Below, piece after piece: positions 31,367 through 40,038 of a DNA stretch of 45,839 nucleotides. The translations under genes were made by a program, and so were the position numbers. The DNA comes from Owenweeksia hongkongensis DSM 17368 (GTDB lineage: Bacteria; Bacteroidota; Bacteroidia; Flavobacteriales; Schleiferiaceae): contig CAMBEZ010000014.1 of NCBI GenBank assembly GCA_945865885.1, forward strand, positions 1 through 45,839, written 5' to 3'. The notes below the pieces were generated by a model that saw only the letters and a program-made list of their open reading frames with translations, was not told where the DNA came from and made no database searches. Position 1 is the stretch's first letter, and each line of letters begins with the position of its first letter.

Positions 31367-32503
31367 TCATTCCCCCATCAGCCCAACGGCCAATTCTTCG
31401 CCCAATACGGGAGCCAAGGCCACGCCCATTCCGCCCAAACGAACGGCACTCCACAGTCCCGGTTTGTGCTGCGCGAGTAGGGGATCTTTTTCGTTGTTGG
31501 GGCCAAACGCCATGGTTCCGGCCCAGGTTTGATCCACGGATACCGGAAGTCCAGGAAGTAAAACGTCCCGCAGGTACTGTTCCAAAAACCCCGTAACTTC
31601 CTCCGTGGTGTTGCGGTCGTCGGTTTGTTCCTGGGCCCGAAAATGATTGCGTGCACCGCCCAACAGCAAACGGTCTCCGACGTTTCGAAAATAGAGGTAG
31701 CCGGCGTCCGCGTGGAACGTCCCCCGGTAGGGCACGCTGGGTAGGGGATGCGTCAGCACCACCTGTCCCCGGGCCGGCACCACCGGCCACTCCGGAAAAA
31801 GCCCGGAGGTTGCGCCGTTGGTGCACATTCCCACGCGCTCAGCAGCTACCGTTCCCCGGGAGGTAGGAAGTAGCCACCCGGCAGTTGTGTGCTCCCACCG
31901 ATCAAAAGGAGCGACGTCTGCACCAAACAAAAGGTGAATACCGGCGCTCTGACATGCCTGCTGCAGCGCAAAAAGTGCTTTTCCCGGATGAAGCTGTGCC
32001 TCTCCTAAAATTTTAACCCCGGAATGCCATTGCTTTCCCGGCAACTGATCCATGGCTCTAAATACTTCGCCTTGGCTCGTGATGGATTTCATGCTTCGGT
32101 TCAAGCCCGGCAAGGCGTCCTGGGTTTGCTGCGCCAGATCAGATTCGTGAATCCGAAAAAGCTCGTGCCCACCCAGGGGCTCCCAACGGAGATCGTGTTC
32201 CGAGAAGGCAGACCGCCAAAGCGATAACCCGCGCCAGCGTCGTTCCACCCGGCCCCAAACGTGCGCCTCCGATGCCTGAGATAAATCATCCAAAAGCTCC
32301 GTTGGTGATCCAAAACAGGCAAAACCGGCATTCCGCGTGGAAGCTCCCGCACCAAAGGCACTTCGCTCCACGACGCCAATTTTCCAATGGGGTTTTTTGC
32401 GTTTCAGGTGCAGGGCGGCCCAGCAGCCCACAAAACCGCCACCAACGATGACCGCATCCCATTCCAGCTCCAGCGCTGTGCGCTCCCAGTAGCTGGAGTT
32501 CAT
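31367..32503 (-). CDS. FAD-dependent oxidoreductase (DAO/glycine oxidase-like)
   Basis: A 378-residue flavoprotein of the D-amino-acid-oxidase superfamily. The ADP-binding motif is DAVIVGGGFVGCWAALHL (16-33), followed by the flavin-proximal GAGASTRNAGFACFGS, a substrate-domain strand region, GYLYFRNVGDRLLLGGARNH and the C-terminal FAD closure VRLGGMGVALAPVLGEELA. The family oxidises amines or amino acids such as glycine, sarcosine or gamma-glutamylputrescine; the substrate is unknown. It follows the DUF6580-like membrane gene after 14 bases and is convergent with btuG (23-base gap). Confidence 0.88.
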   Translation of the reverse strand: MNSSYWERTALELEWDAVIVGGGFVGCWAALHLKRKKPHWKIGVVERSAFGAGASTRNAGFACFGSPTELLDDLSQASEAHVWGRVERRWRGLSLWRSAFSEHDLRWEPLGGHELFRIHESDLAQQTQDALPGLNRSMKSITSQGEVFRAMDQLPGKQWHSGVKILGEAQLHPGKALFALQQACQSAGIHLLFGADVAPFDRWEHTTAGWLLPTSRGTVAAERVGMCTNGATSGLFPEWPVVPARGQVVLTHPLPSVPYRGTFHADAGYLYFRNVGDRLLLGGARNHFRAQEQTDDRNTTEEVTGFLEQYLRDVLLPGLPVSVDQTWAGTMAFGPNNEKDPLLAQHKPGLWSAVRLGGMGVALAPVLGEELAVGLMGE

Positions 32504-32517
32504 TCGATCAAAGGGGT

Positions 32518-33075
32518 TTACGCCTGAGCGCGCTCAGCGGATTGAATCCAGCGCACCACGACGGCAGCAGCTGCGCCAAAGAGCCATGTGCTCAGCGCGA
32601 AGTTGGCGGCAAAAGGCAAGCCGGCCACCAAAGCCGTCAACCATCCGGCAAACGTTTGTTCGTAGAACGGAGCGCCCAACCAGCTGCCCGTATTGGTCAC
32701 CACAAAAAACAACACGGAACCGATCAAGGCACCGCCCGTCCATCGGGTCCAGGAGCGTTGCACCTTCAGCGCACTTCCCAGTGCCACCAAAAGTGCCCAA
32801 GCGGAGTAGGTCCAAACCATGCCGGAATAGCCCCAAGAGAATGCATTGCTACCGGCGCTGTACAGCGTGTTGTTCAGGACCAAATCCGTAGCGTACAAGC
32901 CCGCCAACGCCAACAAACCGTTCCAGCGGGAACCGCCAAACCAAACGGCACTTCCCAGCGCGAAGGCGCCTACTGCCGTAAAATTGGGCCAGTGCGGGAT
33001 CAGTCGAGTCAATAAAACCAGAGCCAAAGCTCCTGAAAAAGCAAATAAAGAAGTAAAACGGGCAGATGAAATCAT
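32518..33075 (-). CDS. DUF6580-like integral membrane protein (ECF S-component-like)
   Basis: A 185-residue protein with about six membrane helices. The opening MISSARFTSLFAFSGALAL, then LIPHWPNFTAVGAFALGSAVWFGG and NGLLALAGLYATDLVLNNT, match the Bacteroidota DUF6580 family as I remember it. The last third (LIGSVLFFVVTNTGSWLG, GLPFAANFALSTWLFGA) recalls ECF-type vitamin transporter substrate subunits. The ATG at 33075 shares one base with the stop of the upstream small gene (TAATG); the longer open frame upstream is an overlap with that gene in another frame. A transport role is inferred. The substrate could be a vitamin, perhaps a corrinoid precursor given the riboswitch genes nearby, but no direct evidence shows this. 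Confidence 0.75.
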   Translation of the reverse strand: MISSARFTSLFAFSGALALVLLTRLIPHWPNFTAVGAFALGSAVWFGGSRWNGLLALAGLYATDLVLNNTLYSAGSNAFSWGYSGMVWTYSAWALLVALGSALKVQRSWTRWTGGALIGSVLFFVVTNTGSWLGAPFYEQTFAGWLTALVAGLPFAANFALSTWLFGAAAAVVVRWIQSAERAQA

Positions 33076-33266
33076 TACACGACGCGTTTGAAAATGAATA
33101 CGACAAAGAGCAAGAGCACGATGCCCAGTAAGATCCGAAACGACCCACCAAAATGCAGCTGGTGCACCGCGCGGTCCTTTCGGTAACTCCATGCCAAGAT
33201 CCCCAAAAAAAGGAGGGTAAAGGTGGCGGCAAAAATCCAGTGACCGGTAGTGATGGAATTGGACAT
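33075..33266 (-). CDS. small two-helix membrane protein (63 residues)
   Basis: A short conserved-looking membrane protein: MSNSITTGHWIFAATFTLL opens helix one (about 10-29), a basic-polar loop YRKDRAVHQLHFGGSF follows, and helix two is LLGIVLLLFVVFIFKRVV. The arrangement resembles a small hypothetical protein found in flavobacteria next to respiratory or transport genes. No function can be assigned. The ATG at 33266 gives a start just before the first helix, and a TATTTTTG box 22 bases upstream supports it. It overlaps the DUF6580-like gene by one base. Confidence 0.65.
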   Translation of the reverse strand: MSNSITTGHWIFAATFTLLFLGILAWSYRKDRAVHQLHFGGSFRILLGIVLLLFVVFIFKRVV

Positions 33267-33288
33267 GGTGCAAACTAACTTGGCTGCA

Positions 33289-33296
33289 CAAAAATA
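33289..33296 (-). promoter_or_regulatory. putative -7 element of the small membrane protein-DUF6580-FAD oxidoreductase operon
   Basis: TATTTTTG on the minus strand, a full TAnnTTTG match, 22 bases before the ATG at 33266. The divergent MazG-like gene has only a weak TAACTTGG at 33276-33283. Confidence 0.45.
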
Positions 33297-33301
33297 CACC
33301 C

Positions 33302-33709
33302 ATGAAGGCATATTTAAACGCGGTGGAAGAATTTCACCAAGCATTTGGGATTCCGAACGGAGATCATCCCCATACCCCTGTGGATGAAGCTACGGCACGC
33401 CTGCGCCATCGGCTTTTGGCAGAGGAAAACGATGAATATTTGGACGCCGCACTGGAGGGCAACACCGCAGAAATAGCTGATGCTTTGGGCGATCAATTGT
33501 ACATTTTGTGTGGAACCCTGCTGGTGCACGGAATGGGGGAGGTCATTGAAGAGGTGTTTCAAGCCATTCAGGCCAGCAACATGAGCAAGTTGGGGCCGGA
33601 CGGTAAACCTATTTATCGCGAAGACGGCAAAGTATTGAAAGGTCCGAATTACTTCCGCCCGGATATCGCTTCGGTTCTAGAAAGTTGCTCTGCCCGACGG
33701 TCCAAATAA
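33302..33709 (+). CDS. MazG/PRA-PH-like nucleotide pyrophosphohydrolase
   Basis: A 135-residue all-alpha NTP pyrophosphohydrolase-like protein. The metal-binding pattern EExxE...ExxD is present as E41, E42 and E45 in LAEENDEYLDAAL, and E57, D60 and D64 in AEIADALGDQLYIL. A loop SNMSKLGPDGKPIYREDGKVLKGPNYF follows, as in phage- and Bacteroidota-type members of the family. Likely role: hydrolysis of non-canonical nucleoside triphosphates, though the substrate is unknown. The last 19 codons plus the stop overlap the OstA-like gene on the opposite strand by 61 bases, so the tail beyond NYFRPDI is probably not functional. Confidence 0.87.
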   Translation: MKAYLNAVEEFHQAFGIPNGDHPHTPVDEATARLRHRLLAEENDEYLDAALEGNTAEIADALGDQLYILCGTLLVHGMGEVIEEVFQAIQASNMSKLGPDGKPIYREDGKVLKGPNYFRPDIASVLESCSARRSK

Positions 33710-35040
33710 CCGGGCAACGGTTGCGCAGGATCCCCCGGATTGGACGGTTCCAGCACTCCGGAAGTACTGCCGTTTACCCGGACGCGGTCCAAAGCTGATT
33801 CTATAAAGTCAAGAATCAATACGGGCCCTGTAATGCTATTGATTCCTAAGTACTTGGATTTATCCCAGGTGTGGTATCTGGCTTGGGCATTGCGGCGTAG
33901 AATCACCTGTTCCAAACCGGAGGACGTAAAGAAACCGTGGGCCCGCTTTCCCGCCATTTGATCCACTTGGTTGGAGTCGTTCCATCCGGAAATCAACGGA
34001 TTTCCGCCCATATACAAACTGTCCGACCGACCGCTGCGCCACACCATGTAGAGGGTATCGCTCTGGATTTGGTAGGCTCCTGAAAAAGCGACGGGCGGCT
34101 TGGATTGACGCAGGAACAAGAGGGTGGAGTCCTTTTGTTGGTAAACCATGGAATCGGCGGAGGCTTGAAAATCTGGAGTCCAAAATTGAGCTCGGGGTCC
34201 GGCCAACCACTGCTGATCCAGCGCGTCCAGTCGGTCTGCGCGCAAGGCCAGGCTGTCGTTTCGCTGCCAATTGAAGAGGTGCGCCCGGCCGCGGGAAGAC
34301 CATCCTTTTTCCAGGATCATCAGCGTGTCCCCGGAAAGGGTTGAATGCGGTTGCCGCGCCAAGGCCGGTCCCCAAAACAAGCCTTCTTCTTGCTTGGAAT
34401 TCCACCGCCCGGCGGCAAACGTCAGTTGGGTAGAATCGCGCTTAAGTTCGCCAGCGCTTCGAATCCAGGCCCATTGCGAGCGATCGTCGTACTCCACCCA
34501 TTCCGAGCGAAGTTCCCCGTCTTTCTGCTGCAGCACCACCGATTTTTCGAACCGATGAACACCACTTTTGCTGTCCAATACCCCCGTGCGGCAGGTTAAA
34601 GAGCCGTCGGTCAATTGAATTTTGGCGCCCTGGGTCCAGCGGGCGGTGCCGTCGGCCACCAATACAGACAAGGACTCGGTTTGGATGATCATGCGGTCTT
34701 GTTCCGCCCGAACGTTCCCCGTGAAATAGGCCAATACTTGGTCGTACGTGAGATTTCGGGAGCGAACGGTTTGACCTTTCCCTTTGCGGTAAACTACTTG
34801 GCCGTGGGCCGTAAAACGTTGGCTGCGGGTGTCCCACCACAGCGAATCGCACGAAACGGTGGCCGTTCCCTGCCGCACCGTTACTTGCCCAACCAAAATG
34901 TTGATACCGGAAGCCAATCCGATGGTGGTTTTTTGGGACCGCACCAACTGTATGGGTTGCGCGGTAGTGGAAAGCCCCAAAAAGGCCAAGACCAATGCCC
35001 CTGCAAGTGCCCAAATGCGAGTCACTTGCCGCCCATTCAT
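33649..35040 (-). CDS. OstA-like (LptA-related) lipopolysaccharide transport protein
   Basis: A 463-residue exported protein of the OstA/LptA family. A signal peptide occupies about 1-28 (ALAGALVLAFLGLSTTAQ). The body is a run of short beta-strands typical of the periplasmic lipopolysaccharide bridge: SGINILVGQVTVRQGTATVSC, SQRFTAHGQVVYRKGKGQTV, RSRNLTYDQVLAYFTGNVRA and similar repeats. Bacteroidota encode a long OstA-like protein of this kind downstream of purA. It starts with an ATGA overlap with purA and ends tail-to-tail inside the MazG-like gene. With LptF/G (13300-14688) it belongs to the lipopolysaccharide export route. Confidence 0.85.
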   Translation of the reverse strand: MNGRQVTRIWALAGALVLAFLGLSTTAQPIQLVRSQKTTIGLASGINILVGQVTVRQGTATVSCDSLWWDTRSQRFTAHGQVVYRKGKGQTVRSRNLTYDQVLAYFTGNVRAEQDRMIIQTESLSVLVADGTARWTQGAKIQLTDGSLTCRTGVLDSKSGVHRFEKSVVLQQKDGELRSEWVEYDDRSQWAWIRSAGELKRDSTQLTFAAGRWNSKQEEGLFWGPALARQPHSTLSGDTLMILEKGWSSRGRAHLFNWQRNDSLALRADRLDALDQQWLAGPRAQFWTPDFQASADSMVYQQKDSTLLFLRQSKPPVAFSGAYQIQSDTLYMVWRSGRSDSLYMGGNPLISGWNDSNQVDQMAGKRAHGFFTSSGLEQVILRRNAQARYHTWDKSKYLGINSITGPVLILDFIESALDRVRVNGSTSGVLEPSNPGDPAQPLPGYLDRRAEQLSRTEAISGRK

Positions 35041-36305
35041 ACGCGCAAAATGGTTTGTTCTCGGTCCGGACCCACGGAAACTAAGGTCACCGGTACACCA
35101 ACGGCTTTCTCAATGAAGGCCACGTAGTCCAGAAGCGCTTGCGGCAATTGGTCTGCACGGTTCATTCCGGTCAGGTCTTGGTTCCAGCCCGGTAACTCAA
35201 TAAATTGAGGTTGAACCCATTGTTCCTCCAAAGAATAGGGGAGACGGTCCACCAATTCACCGCGGTAGGAGTAGTGCGTGCACACGCTGAGCTGCTCAAA
35301 TCCAGACAAAACATCTGCCTTCATCATCATCAATTCGGTCACTCCGTTGATTTCCACGGCGTACTTTAATGCGGGGAGATCCAACCAGCCGCACCGGCGA
35401 GGGCGCCCTGTTGTTGAACCAAATTCACGACCCACTTGACGCATGCGTTCCCCGGTTTCGTTGTTCAACTCCGTAGGGAACGGGCCGGATCCAACACGGG
35501 TACAGTACGCCTTGAAAATTCCCAATACACGTCCAATTCGGTTGGGCGCAACGCCCAATCCCGTGCACGCTCCTGCACACGTGGTGGTGGAGGACGTCAC
35601 AAATGGGTAGGTACCAAAGTCCACGTCCAGCAAGGTGCCTTGCGCACCCTCGGCGAGGATTTTTTTACCCGCCCGAAGCGCGTCGCTGATGTAGTGGTCG
35701 GAATCCACCAAGCGCAGTTCCAATAAGTGTTGAACCGCTTCCATCCAACGTTGCTCTTCTGCATCCAAGTCAAACGGAAATTCAAACCCACGGAGCATCT
35801 CCAGGTGCTTCTTTTTCAGTGCTTCGTAACGATCCTGGAAGTCCGGAAGTTCCAGATCGCCCACGCGCAAACCGTTCCGCCCCGTCTTGTCCATGTAGGT
35901 GGGGCCAATGCCCTTCAACGTGCTGCCGATTTTTTGAGCGCCTTTGGCCGATTCCGAGGCCGCATCCAGCAATCGGTGGGTGGGCAGAATCAAGTGCGCC
36001 TTGCGGGAGAGCAACAAACGAGGAAAGGCGTTGGGATCCACCGAAGCCAATTTCACTAATTCTGCAGCAAAAACCAGAGGATCAATAACCACCCCGTTGC
36101 CAATCAAGTTGTCCACACCTTCGTGAAAAATACCGGAAGGGATGGTGTGCAAAACGTGTTTGATTCCGTTGAATTCCAAGGTGTGGCCAGCGTTTGGTCC
36201 TCCTTGAAAACGCGCAACCACCTGGTATTCTTGCGTCAAGACGTCAACAATTTTCCCTTTTCCTTCGTCGCCCCATTGGAGGCCAAGTAGCACGTCTACG
36301 TTCAT
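35037..36305 (-). CDS. purA: adenylosuccinate synthetase
   Basis: A 422-residue GTP-dependent ligase that joins IMP and aspartate to adenylosuccinate, the first committed step to AMP. Visible motifs: [16 protein letters not shown] (GTP P-loop and catalytic Asp), [25 protein letters not shown], the [15 protein letters not shown] loop, [16 protein letters not shown] and the aspartate-binding [14 protein letters not shown] end. The ATG at 36305 overlaps the fur stop by 4 bases, and its own stop overlaps ostA by 4. The fur-purA-ostA order is, to my knowledge, a recurring one in Bacteroidota. Confidence 0.97.
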   Translation of the reverse strand: MNVDVLLGLQWGDEGKGKIVDVLTQEYQVVARFQGGPNAGHTLEFNGIKHVLHTIPSGIFHEGVDNLIGNGVVIDPLVFAAELVKLASVDPNAFPRLLLSRKAHLILPTHRLLDAASESAKGAQKIGSTLKGIGPTYMDKTGRNGLRVGDLELPDFQDRYEALKKKHLEMLRGFEFPFDLDAEEQRWMEAVQHLLELRLVDSDHYISDALRAGKKILAEGAQGTLLDVDFGTYPFVTSSTTTCAGACTGLGVAPNRIGRVLGIFKAYCTRVGSGPFPTELNNETGERMRQVGREFGSTTGRPRRCGWLDLPALKYAVEINGVTELMMMKADVLSGFEQLSVCTHYSYRGELVDRLPYSLEEQWVQPQFIELPGWNQDLTGMNRADQLPQALLDYVAFIEKAVGVPVTLVSVGPDREQTILRV

Positions 36306-36739
36306 GGTGTTTTCTTTTTGGCGTAGAAGTACAGGGAATGCCCCGTCACGTCTACCCCGAAGACCTCTTCGATGGTCGATTTAATTTGTTGAATGCGCGG
36401 GTCGCAAAATTCCTTCACTTCACCGGAGTCGGTTAGAATCAGGTGATCGTGTTGGCGGTTGAAATAGCTCTTTTCGTAAAGCGCCTGACCTTGAGCGAAT
36501 TGGTGTTTTCGAACCAAGCCGCACTGGAGCAGCAAATCCATGGTGTTGTACAAGGTAGCCCTACTCACGCGGTAGTTCTTGGATTTCATGGAGAGGTAGA
36601 GGGCCTCAATTCCAAAATGATCTATGCTGGCGTAAATTTCTTTGAGTATGGCGTAGCGTTCGGGCGTTTTTCGCTGCCCGTTGGCCTCCAAAAAGTCCGT
36701 AAAAACTTGGCTGACCTGCTGGTAGGCTTGGTCATTCAT
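36302..36739 (-). CDS. Fur family metal-responsive transcriptional regulator
   Basis: A 145-residue Fur-type repressor. The N-terminal winged helix includes [34 protein letters not shown] and the recognition helix [15 protein letters not shown]. The C-terminal dimerisation half has [20 protein letters not shown]. Fur proteins normally have HDHLICLDCG there, so both cysteines of the first CxxC are replaced (Leu and Ser); the HDH metal residues remain. The metal specificity (iron, zinc or peroxide sensing) is therefore open. The ATG at 36739 (MNDQAYQQ) is used; the ten codons upstream begin with TTG and have no family match. First gene of the fur-purA-ostA run. Confidence 0.9.
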   Translation of the reverse strand: MNDQAYQQVSQVFTDFLEANGQRKTPERYAILKEIYASIDHFGIEALYLSMKSKNYRVSRATLYNTMDLLLQCGLVRKHQFAQGQALYEKSYFNRQHDHLILTDSGEVKEFCDPRIQQIKSTIEEVFGVDVTGHSLYFYAKKKTP

Positions 36740-36758
36740 TGGCTCCGGAATCAAGCTG

Positions 36759-36766
36759 CAAAGGTA
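36759..36766 (-). promoter_or_regulatory. putative -7 element of the fur-purA-ostA operon
   Basis: TACCTTTG on the minus strand, a full TAnnTTTG match, 19 bases before the fur ATG at 36739. Confidence 0.55.
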
Positions 36767-36801
36767 CAAAAATCACAATGCACAGAACTCGTTTATCGCA
36801 C

Positions 36802-36809
36802 TAACTTGC
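36802..36809 (+). promoter_or_regulatory. weak -7-like element before the OmpA-family gene
   Basis: TAACTTGC resembles TAnnTTTG with one T missing and lies six bases before the ATG at 36816. A similar TAACTTGG precedes the MazG-like gene. Low confidence. Confidence 0.25.
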
Positions 36810-36815
36810 GCGGGT

Positions 36816-38702
36816 ATGCTGAAAATAGTTCGCTTGCTTGGCGCAACGCTAGGGTTGCTGTGTATGTTTGCGCCTGAGGCAAAGGCGCAAAACAAAAAGG
36901 CCGTCGTTTTTTTTGAAAAAGCACGCGCTGCCGCCTACGCAAAACAGTATTCCAGCGCTGCAGCATGGGCGGAGAAAGCGCTGCAAAAAGACCCTTCCTA
37001 CGCCGCCGCCGCACTCTTGCGGGCGGACGTGTACACCGTTCTGGGGCCGGTAGATTCTGCGTATTCGGCTTACCGCAAGGCGTTTGAAAACCACAAGGCG
37101 GGAACGGTTGCTCTGTTGCGGTGGGGACAACTGGCGCACAAAAACGAACAGTATACCGCAGCAGACTCGCTGTTTCAGGCCTGCATACAGCGCGAAAAAC
37201 CGGGGACTTCCATCCGCAAAATGGCTGAGCGCATGCAACCCACGTCCGCTTTTGCCGCTAAAGCAGTGCACAACCCTTTGCCGTACACCGTGTTTGACCT
37301 GGGCGACTCCATCAACCGGATGGAGCTGAACTACTTTCCGGTGCCGGTTGCCGCAGATTCCACCTTGTTGTTCACGGGTAAAAACGACACCCGATCCCCG
37401 TACGACGAAAATTTGTTTTTCAGCCGAATGAAGAAGGGCGGCAGCTGGACCGCCCCCCAACTTTTGCCGGGACGAGTCAACACTACCTCCAACGAAGGGG
37501 CGGTCGCCATCCGGGGAGACGGTCGGTACTTGGTGTTTGCGGGCTGCGATCGGCCTGAGGGCCGGGGCTCCTGCGACTTGTACGGTTCGGTTTGGACCGC
37601 ACGCGGATGGTCCGAGCCCTTCTCTTTGGGAGACAGCATCAACACGCCGCAGTGGGAAACTCAGCCCACTTTATCCTCGGACGGGCGAACACTTTTCTTC
37701 GTGCGCGCACCGGAACGGGATAAAGCCAATTCCACCATCTTCACTTGTACCCAGCGGCCCGACGGATCCTGGAGTCGGGCCAAACCTTTGCCGGGGCCCG
37801 TCAACACCCCCTACAACGACCTGTGTCCGCGTTTGCACGCAGACGGAAACACCTTGTACTTCTCCTCCGACGGCCACCCGGGCATGGGCGGGCTGGACTT
37901 GTTCGTTTCGCGCCGGCAAACCGACGGAAGCTGGGGAGCACCCACCAACATGGGTTATCCCATCAACAGCCCCCAGGACGATTTTGGTCTCGCAGTATCA
38001 CCGGACGGAAAAACCGGCTACATGGGACGAGGCGGCCTGTACGAAAATCGAGGCATTCGCCTCTTTGGGTATGGCCTGCCGCGCGAGGTTCAACCGGAGC
38101 CCATTCAGTGGTTTGAAGCGTTAGCGGTGGACGATAAAACCGGCAAGACCTTGAATGCATCGTGGCGCCTGGAAGCAGACCGATTGTTCCAAGGAACGGC
38201 ATTCGACGGTCCCAACTACAGCACCAGTCTTTTGCCCAACCGATCCTATTCGCTGCAGATTTCTGCGCCCGGTTACAACTTGGTGTCCGACCGCCTGGAA
38301 ATCAACACCGTTGGTGCCCGCATCAAAAAGACCTACCGCCTGGTCCCGTTGGAAAACAACCAGCGCTTGGTGCTGCAAAATGTTTTGTTCGATACGGACT
38401 CCACGCGCATCAATTCGGGTGCTGCCAGTGAACTGGACGCTTTGGCTCGCTGGATGGCGGTCAATCCGCAAGTTTCATTGGTTTTGGAGGGTCATACAGA
38501 CAACCAAGGTCCGGCATCCTACAACCGAGGTCTGAGCCAAGGACGAGCAAATGCGGTGAAACAGGCCTTGGTGGAACGCGGAATTGCCGCGTCGCGCACC
38601 GAAGCAAAAGGATACGGCCCAGAGCGCCCTGTGGCCACCAACGCAACCCCCGAAGGTCGGGCCTTAAACCGCCGAACGGAGTTGTTGATTCAAATCAAGT
38701 AA
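36816..38702 (+). CDS. OmpA-family protein with TPR and PD40 propeller (PorE-like architecture)
   Basis: A 628-residue exported protein. The signal peptide ends about residue 24 (APEAKA, then QNKK). Domains in order: TPR-like helices (about 25-135, with SSAAAWAEKALQKDPSYAAAALLRADVY); a WD40-like PD40 beta-propeller (about 165-400), with SNEGAVAIRGDGRYLVFAG, QPTLSSDGRTLFFV, NTLYFSSDGHPGMGGLDLF and GLAVSPDGKTGYMG repeats; a carboxypeptidase-regulatory-like beta domain (about 410-495); and a C-terminal OmpA domain with LFDTDSTRIN and EGHTDNQGPASYNRGLSQGRA, which binds peptidoglycan. This order matches PorE of the type IX secretion system and related Bacteroidota proteins. Several paralogues exist in such genomes, so PorE itself is not certain. 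Confidence 0.87.
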   Translation: MLKIVRLLGATLGLLCMFAPEAKAQNKKAVVFFEKARAAAYAKQYSSAAAWAEKALQKDPSYAAAALLRADVYTVLGPVDSAYSAYRKAFENHKAGTVALLRWGQLAHKNEQYTAADSLFQACIQREKPGTSIRKMAERMQPTSAFAAKAVHNPLPYTVFDLGDSINRMELNYFPVPVAADSTLLFTGKNDTRSPYDENLFFSRMKKGGSWTAPQLLPGRVNTTSNEGAVAIRGDGRYLVFAGCDRPEGRGSCDLYGSVWTARGWSEPFSLGDSINTPQWETQPTLSSDGRTLFFVRAPERDKANSTIFTCTQRPDGSWSRAKPLPGPVNTPYNDLCPRLHADGNTLYFSSDGHPGMGGLDLFVSRRQTDGSWGAPTNMGYPINSPQDDFGLAVSPDGKTGYMGRGGLYENRGIRLFGYGLPREVQPEPIQWFEALAVDDKTGKTLNASWRLEADRLFQGTAFDGPNYSTSLLPNRSYSLQISAPGYNLVSDRLEINTVGARIKKTYRLVPLENNQRLVLQNVLFDTDSTRINSGAASELDALARWMAVNPQVSLVLEGHTDNQGPASYNRGLSQGRANAVKQALVERGIAASRTEAKGYGPERPVATNATPEGRALNRRTELLIQIK

Positions 38703-38716
38703 TTGTTGAATCAGAG

Positions 38717-39997
38717 TTAATAACGATCTGGCCAGCAATGTTTTAAATACCTTAAAAACTCCTGCTCTTTGGGGTTATTGGCCGGTACATAAAAGGGCTC
38801 CAAATCGGCCCGATCCGGAAAGTAGTTTTGCGGGGTGAAGTGGCCTGGAAAATCATGCGGATAGGAGTAATCCACGCCGTATCCCAAGTTCTTCATGGCC
38901 CGGGTGGGGGCGTTGCGCAGGTGCAAGGGTACGGAGGTTTGTGCAGTCGCTTCTGCTGCGGCCAAGGCCGCATCCATGGCCAAGTACGACGCATTTGATT
39001 TGGGCGACGAAGCCAAGTACACAATGCACTGCCCTAAGGGAATGCGCGCCTCGGGCATGCCCAACTTCTCCACGGCGTCGAAGGTGGTGTTGGCCAAAAC
39101 CAACGCATTGGGGTTGGCATTGCCAATGTCCTCGGAAGCGGAAATCAGCAGCCGGCGTGCGATAAAATGCGGCGGTTCCCCACCCGCCAACATGCGGGCT
39201 GCCCAATACAATGCGGCGTCGGGATCCGACCCCCGAATGCTCTTGATGAGGGCGGAAGCCAAGTCGTAGTGCGCTTCCCCTCCTTTGTCGTAGTGAACCA
39301 CCATGCGCGTACCCACCGATGCAACAAACTCGTTGGTTACTTCCGTCTGGTTTTGCCCGGCGGCTTGCTCCAGCACCCATTCCGTTTGGTTCAGCATTTT
39401 GCGCCCGTCGCCACCGGCCAAGGCCACCAGTATTTCCCATTCACGCACGGCAACGTTCAGCGAACGAAGGTATTCGTCTTCCGCCAGCGCGCGTTCGGCC
39501 AACTGCTGCAACTCCGAATCGCTCAAAGATTGCAAAACGTACAACTGGCAACGGGAGAGTAGGGCCGGAATGACTTCAAAGCTGGGGTTTTCCGTGGTGG
39601 CGCCCACCAGCGTTACAACACCCTTTTCAACGGCGGCCAATAAGCCGTCTTGCTGCGCTTTGGAAAATCGATGGATTTCGTCGATGAACAACAAATGTCC
39701 GTTGGTGGAGCGGAAAAGGGAATTTTGTTCTGCCTGCTGCAGCACCTCGCGCACTTCTTTGACTCCGGAAGAAATGGCGCTCAAAGCCGTAAAGCCCATG
39801 CCGGTTTCACCGGCCAAAAGCAAGGCCAAGGTGGTCTTCCCAACTCCCGGAGGGCCCCAAAGCAGAAGGGAGGGCAAGCGCTTGGTTTGGATGGAAGCGG
39901 TCAATGCTCCGCGTTCCCCAACCAAGTGGCTTTGGCCCACCATATCCGCCAATTGCTGCGGCCGGCGTCGCTCTGCTAAAGGAATGCGCTTTTCCAT
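38717..39997 (-). CDS. rarA: replication-associated recombination protein A (RarA/MgsA)
   Basis: A 426-residue AAA+ ATPase of the RarA/WRNIP1 clamp-loader-like family that acts at stalled replication forks. The ATPase core contains MVGQSHLVGERGAL, Walker A GPPGVGKTT (48-56), Walker B LLFIDEIHRF (102-111) and sensor-1 LVGATTENPSFEVI with an SRCQ motif. The C-terminal tetramerisation half has MVVHYDKGGEAHYDLASALIKS, GSDPDAALYWAARML and LISASEDIGNANP, all family hallmarks. The length is normal. It is convergent with the OmpA gene (14-base gap) and follows the TIGR02757 gene after 41 bases, but has its own promoter-like box. Confidence 0.96.
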   Translation of the reverse strand: MEKRIPLAERRRPQQLADMVGQSHLVGERGALTASIQTKRLPSLLLWGPPGVGKTTLALLLAGETGMGFTALSAISSGVKEVREVLQQAEQNSLFRSTNGHLLFIDEIHRFSKAQQDGLLAAVEKGVVTLVGATTENPSFEVIPALLSRCQLYVLQSLSDSELQQLAERALAEDEYLRSLNVAVREWEILVALAGGDGRKMLNQTEWVLEQAAGQNQTEVTNEFVASVGTRMVVHYDKGGEAHYDLASALIKSIRGSDPDAALYWAARMLAGGEPPHFIARRLLISASEDIGNANPNALVLANTTFDAVEKLGMPEARIPLGQCIVYLASSPKSNASYLAMDAALAAAEATAQTSVPLHLRNAPTRAMKNLGYGVDYSYPHDFPGHFTPQNYFPDRADLEPFYVPANNPKEQEFLRYLKHCWPDRY

Positions 39998-40001
39998 GGG
40001 T

Positions 40002-40009
40002 TAAAAGTA
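40002..40009 (-). promoter_or_regulatory. putative -7 element of rarA (leaderless spacing)
   Basis: TACTTTTA on the minus strand matches five of six fixed positions and is followed by ACCC and the rarA ATG at 39997. Confidence 0.4.
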
Positions 40010-40038
40010 CCTCAGATCGCTGTACCAAAAATCGTTCG

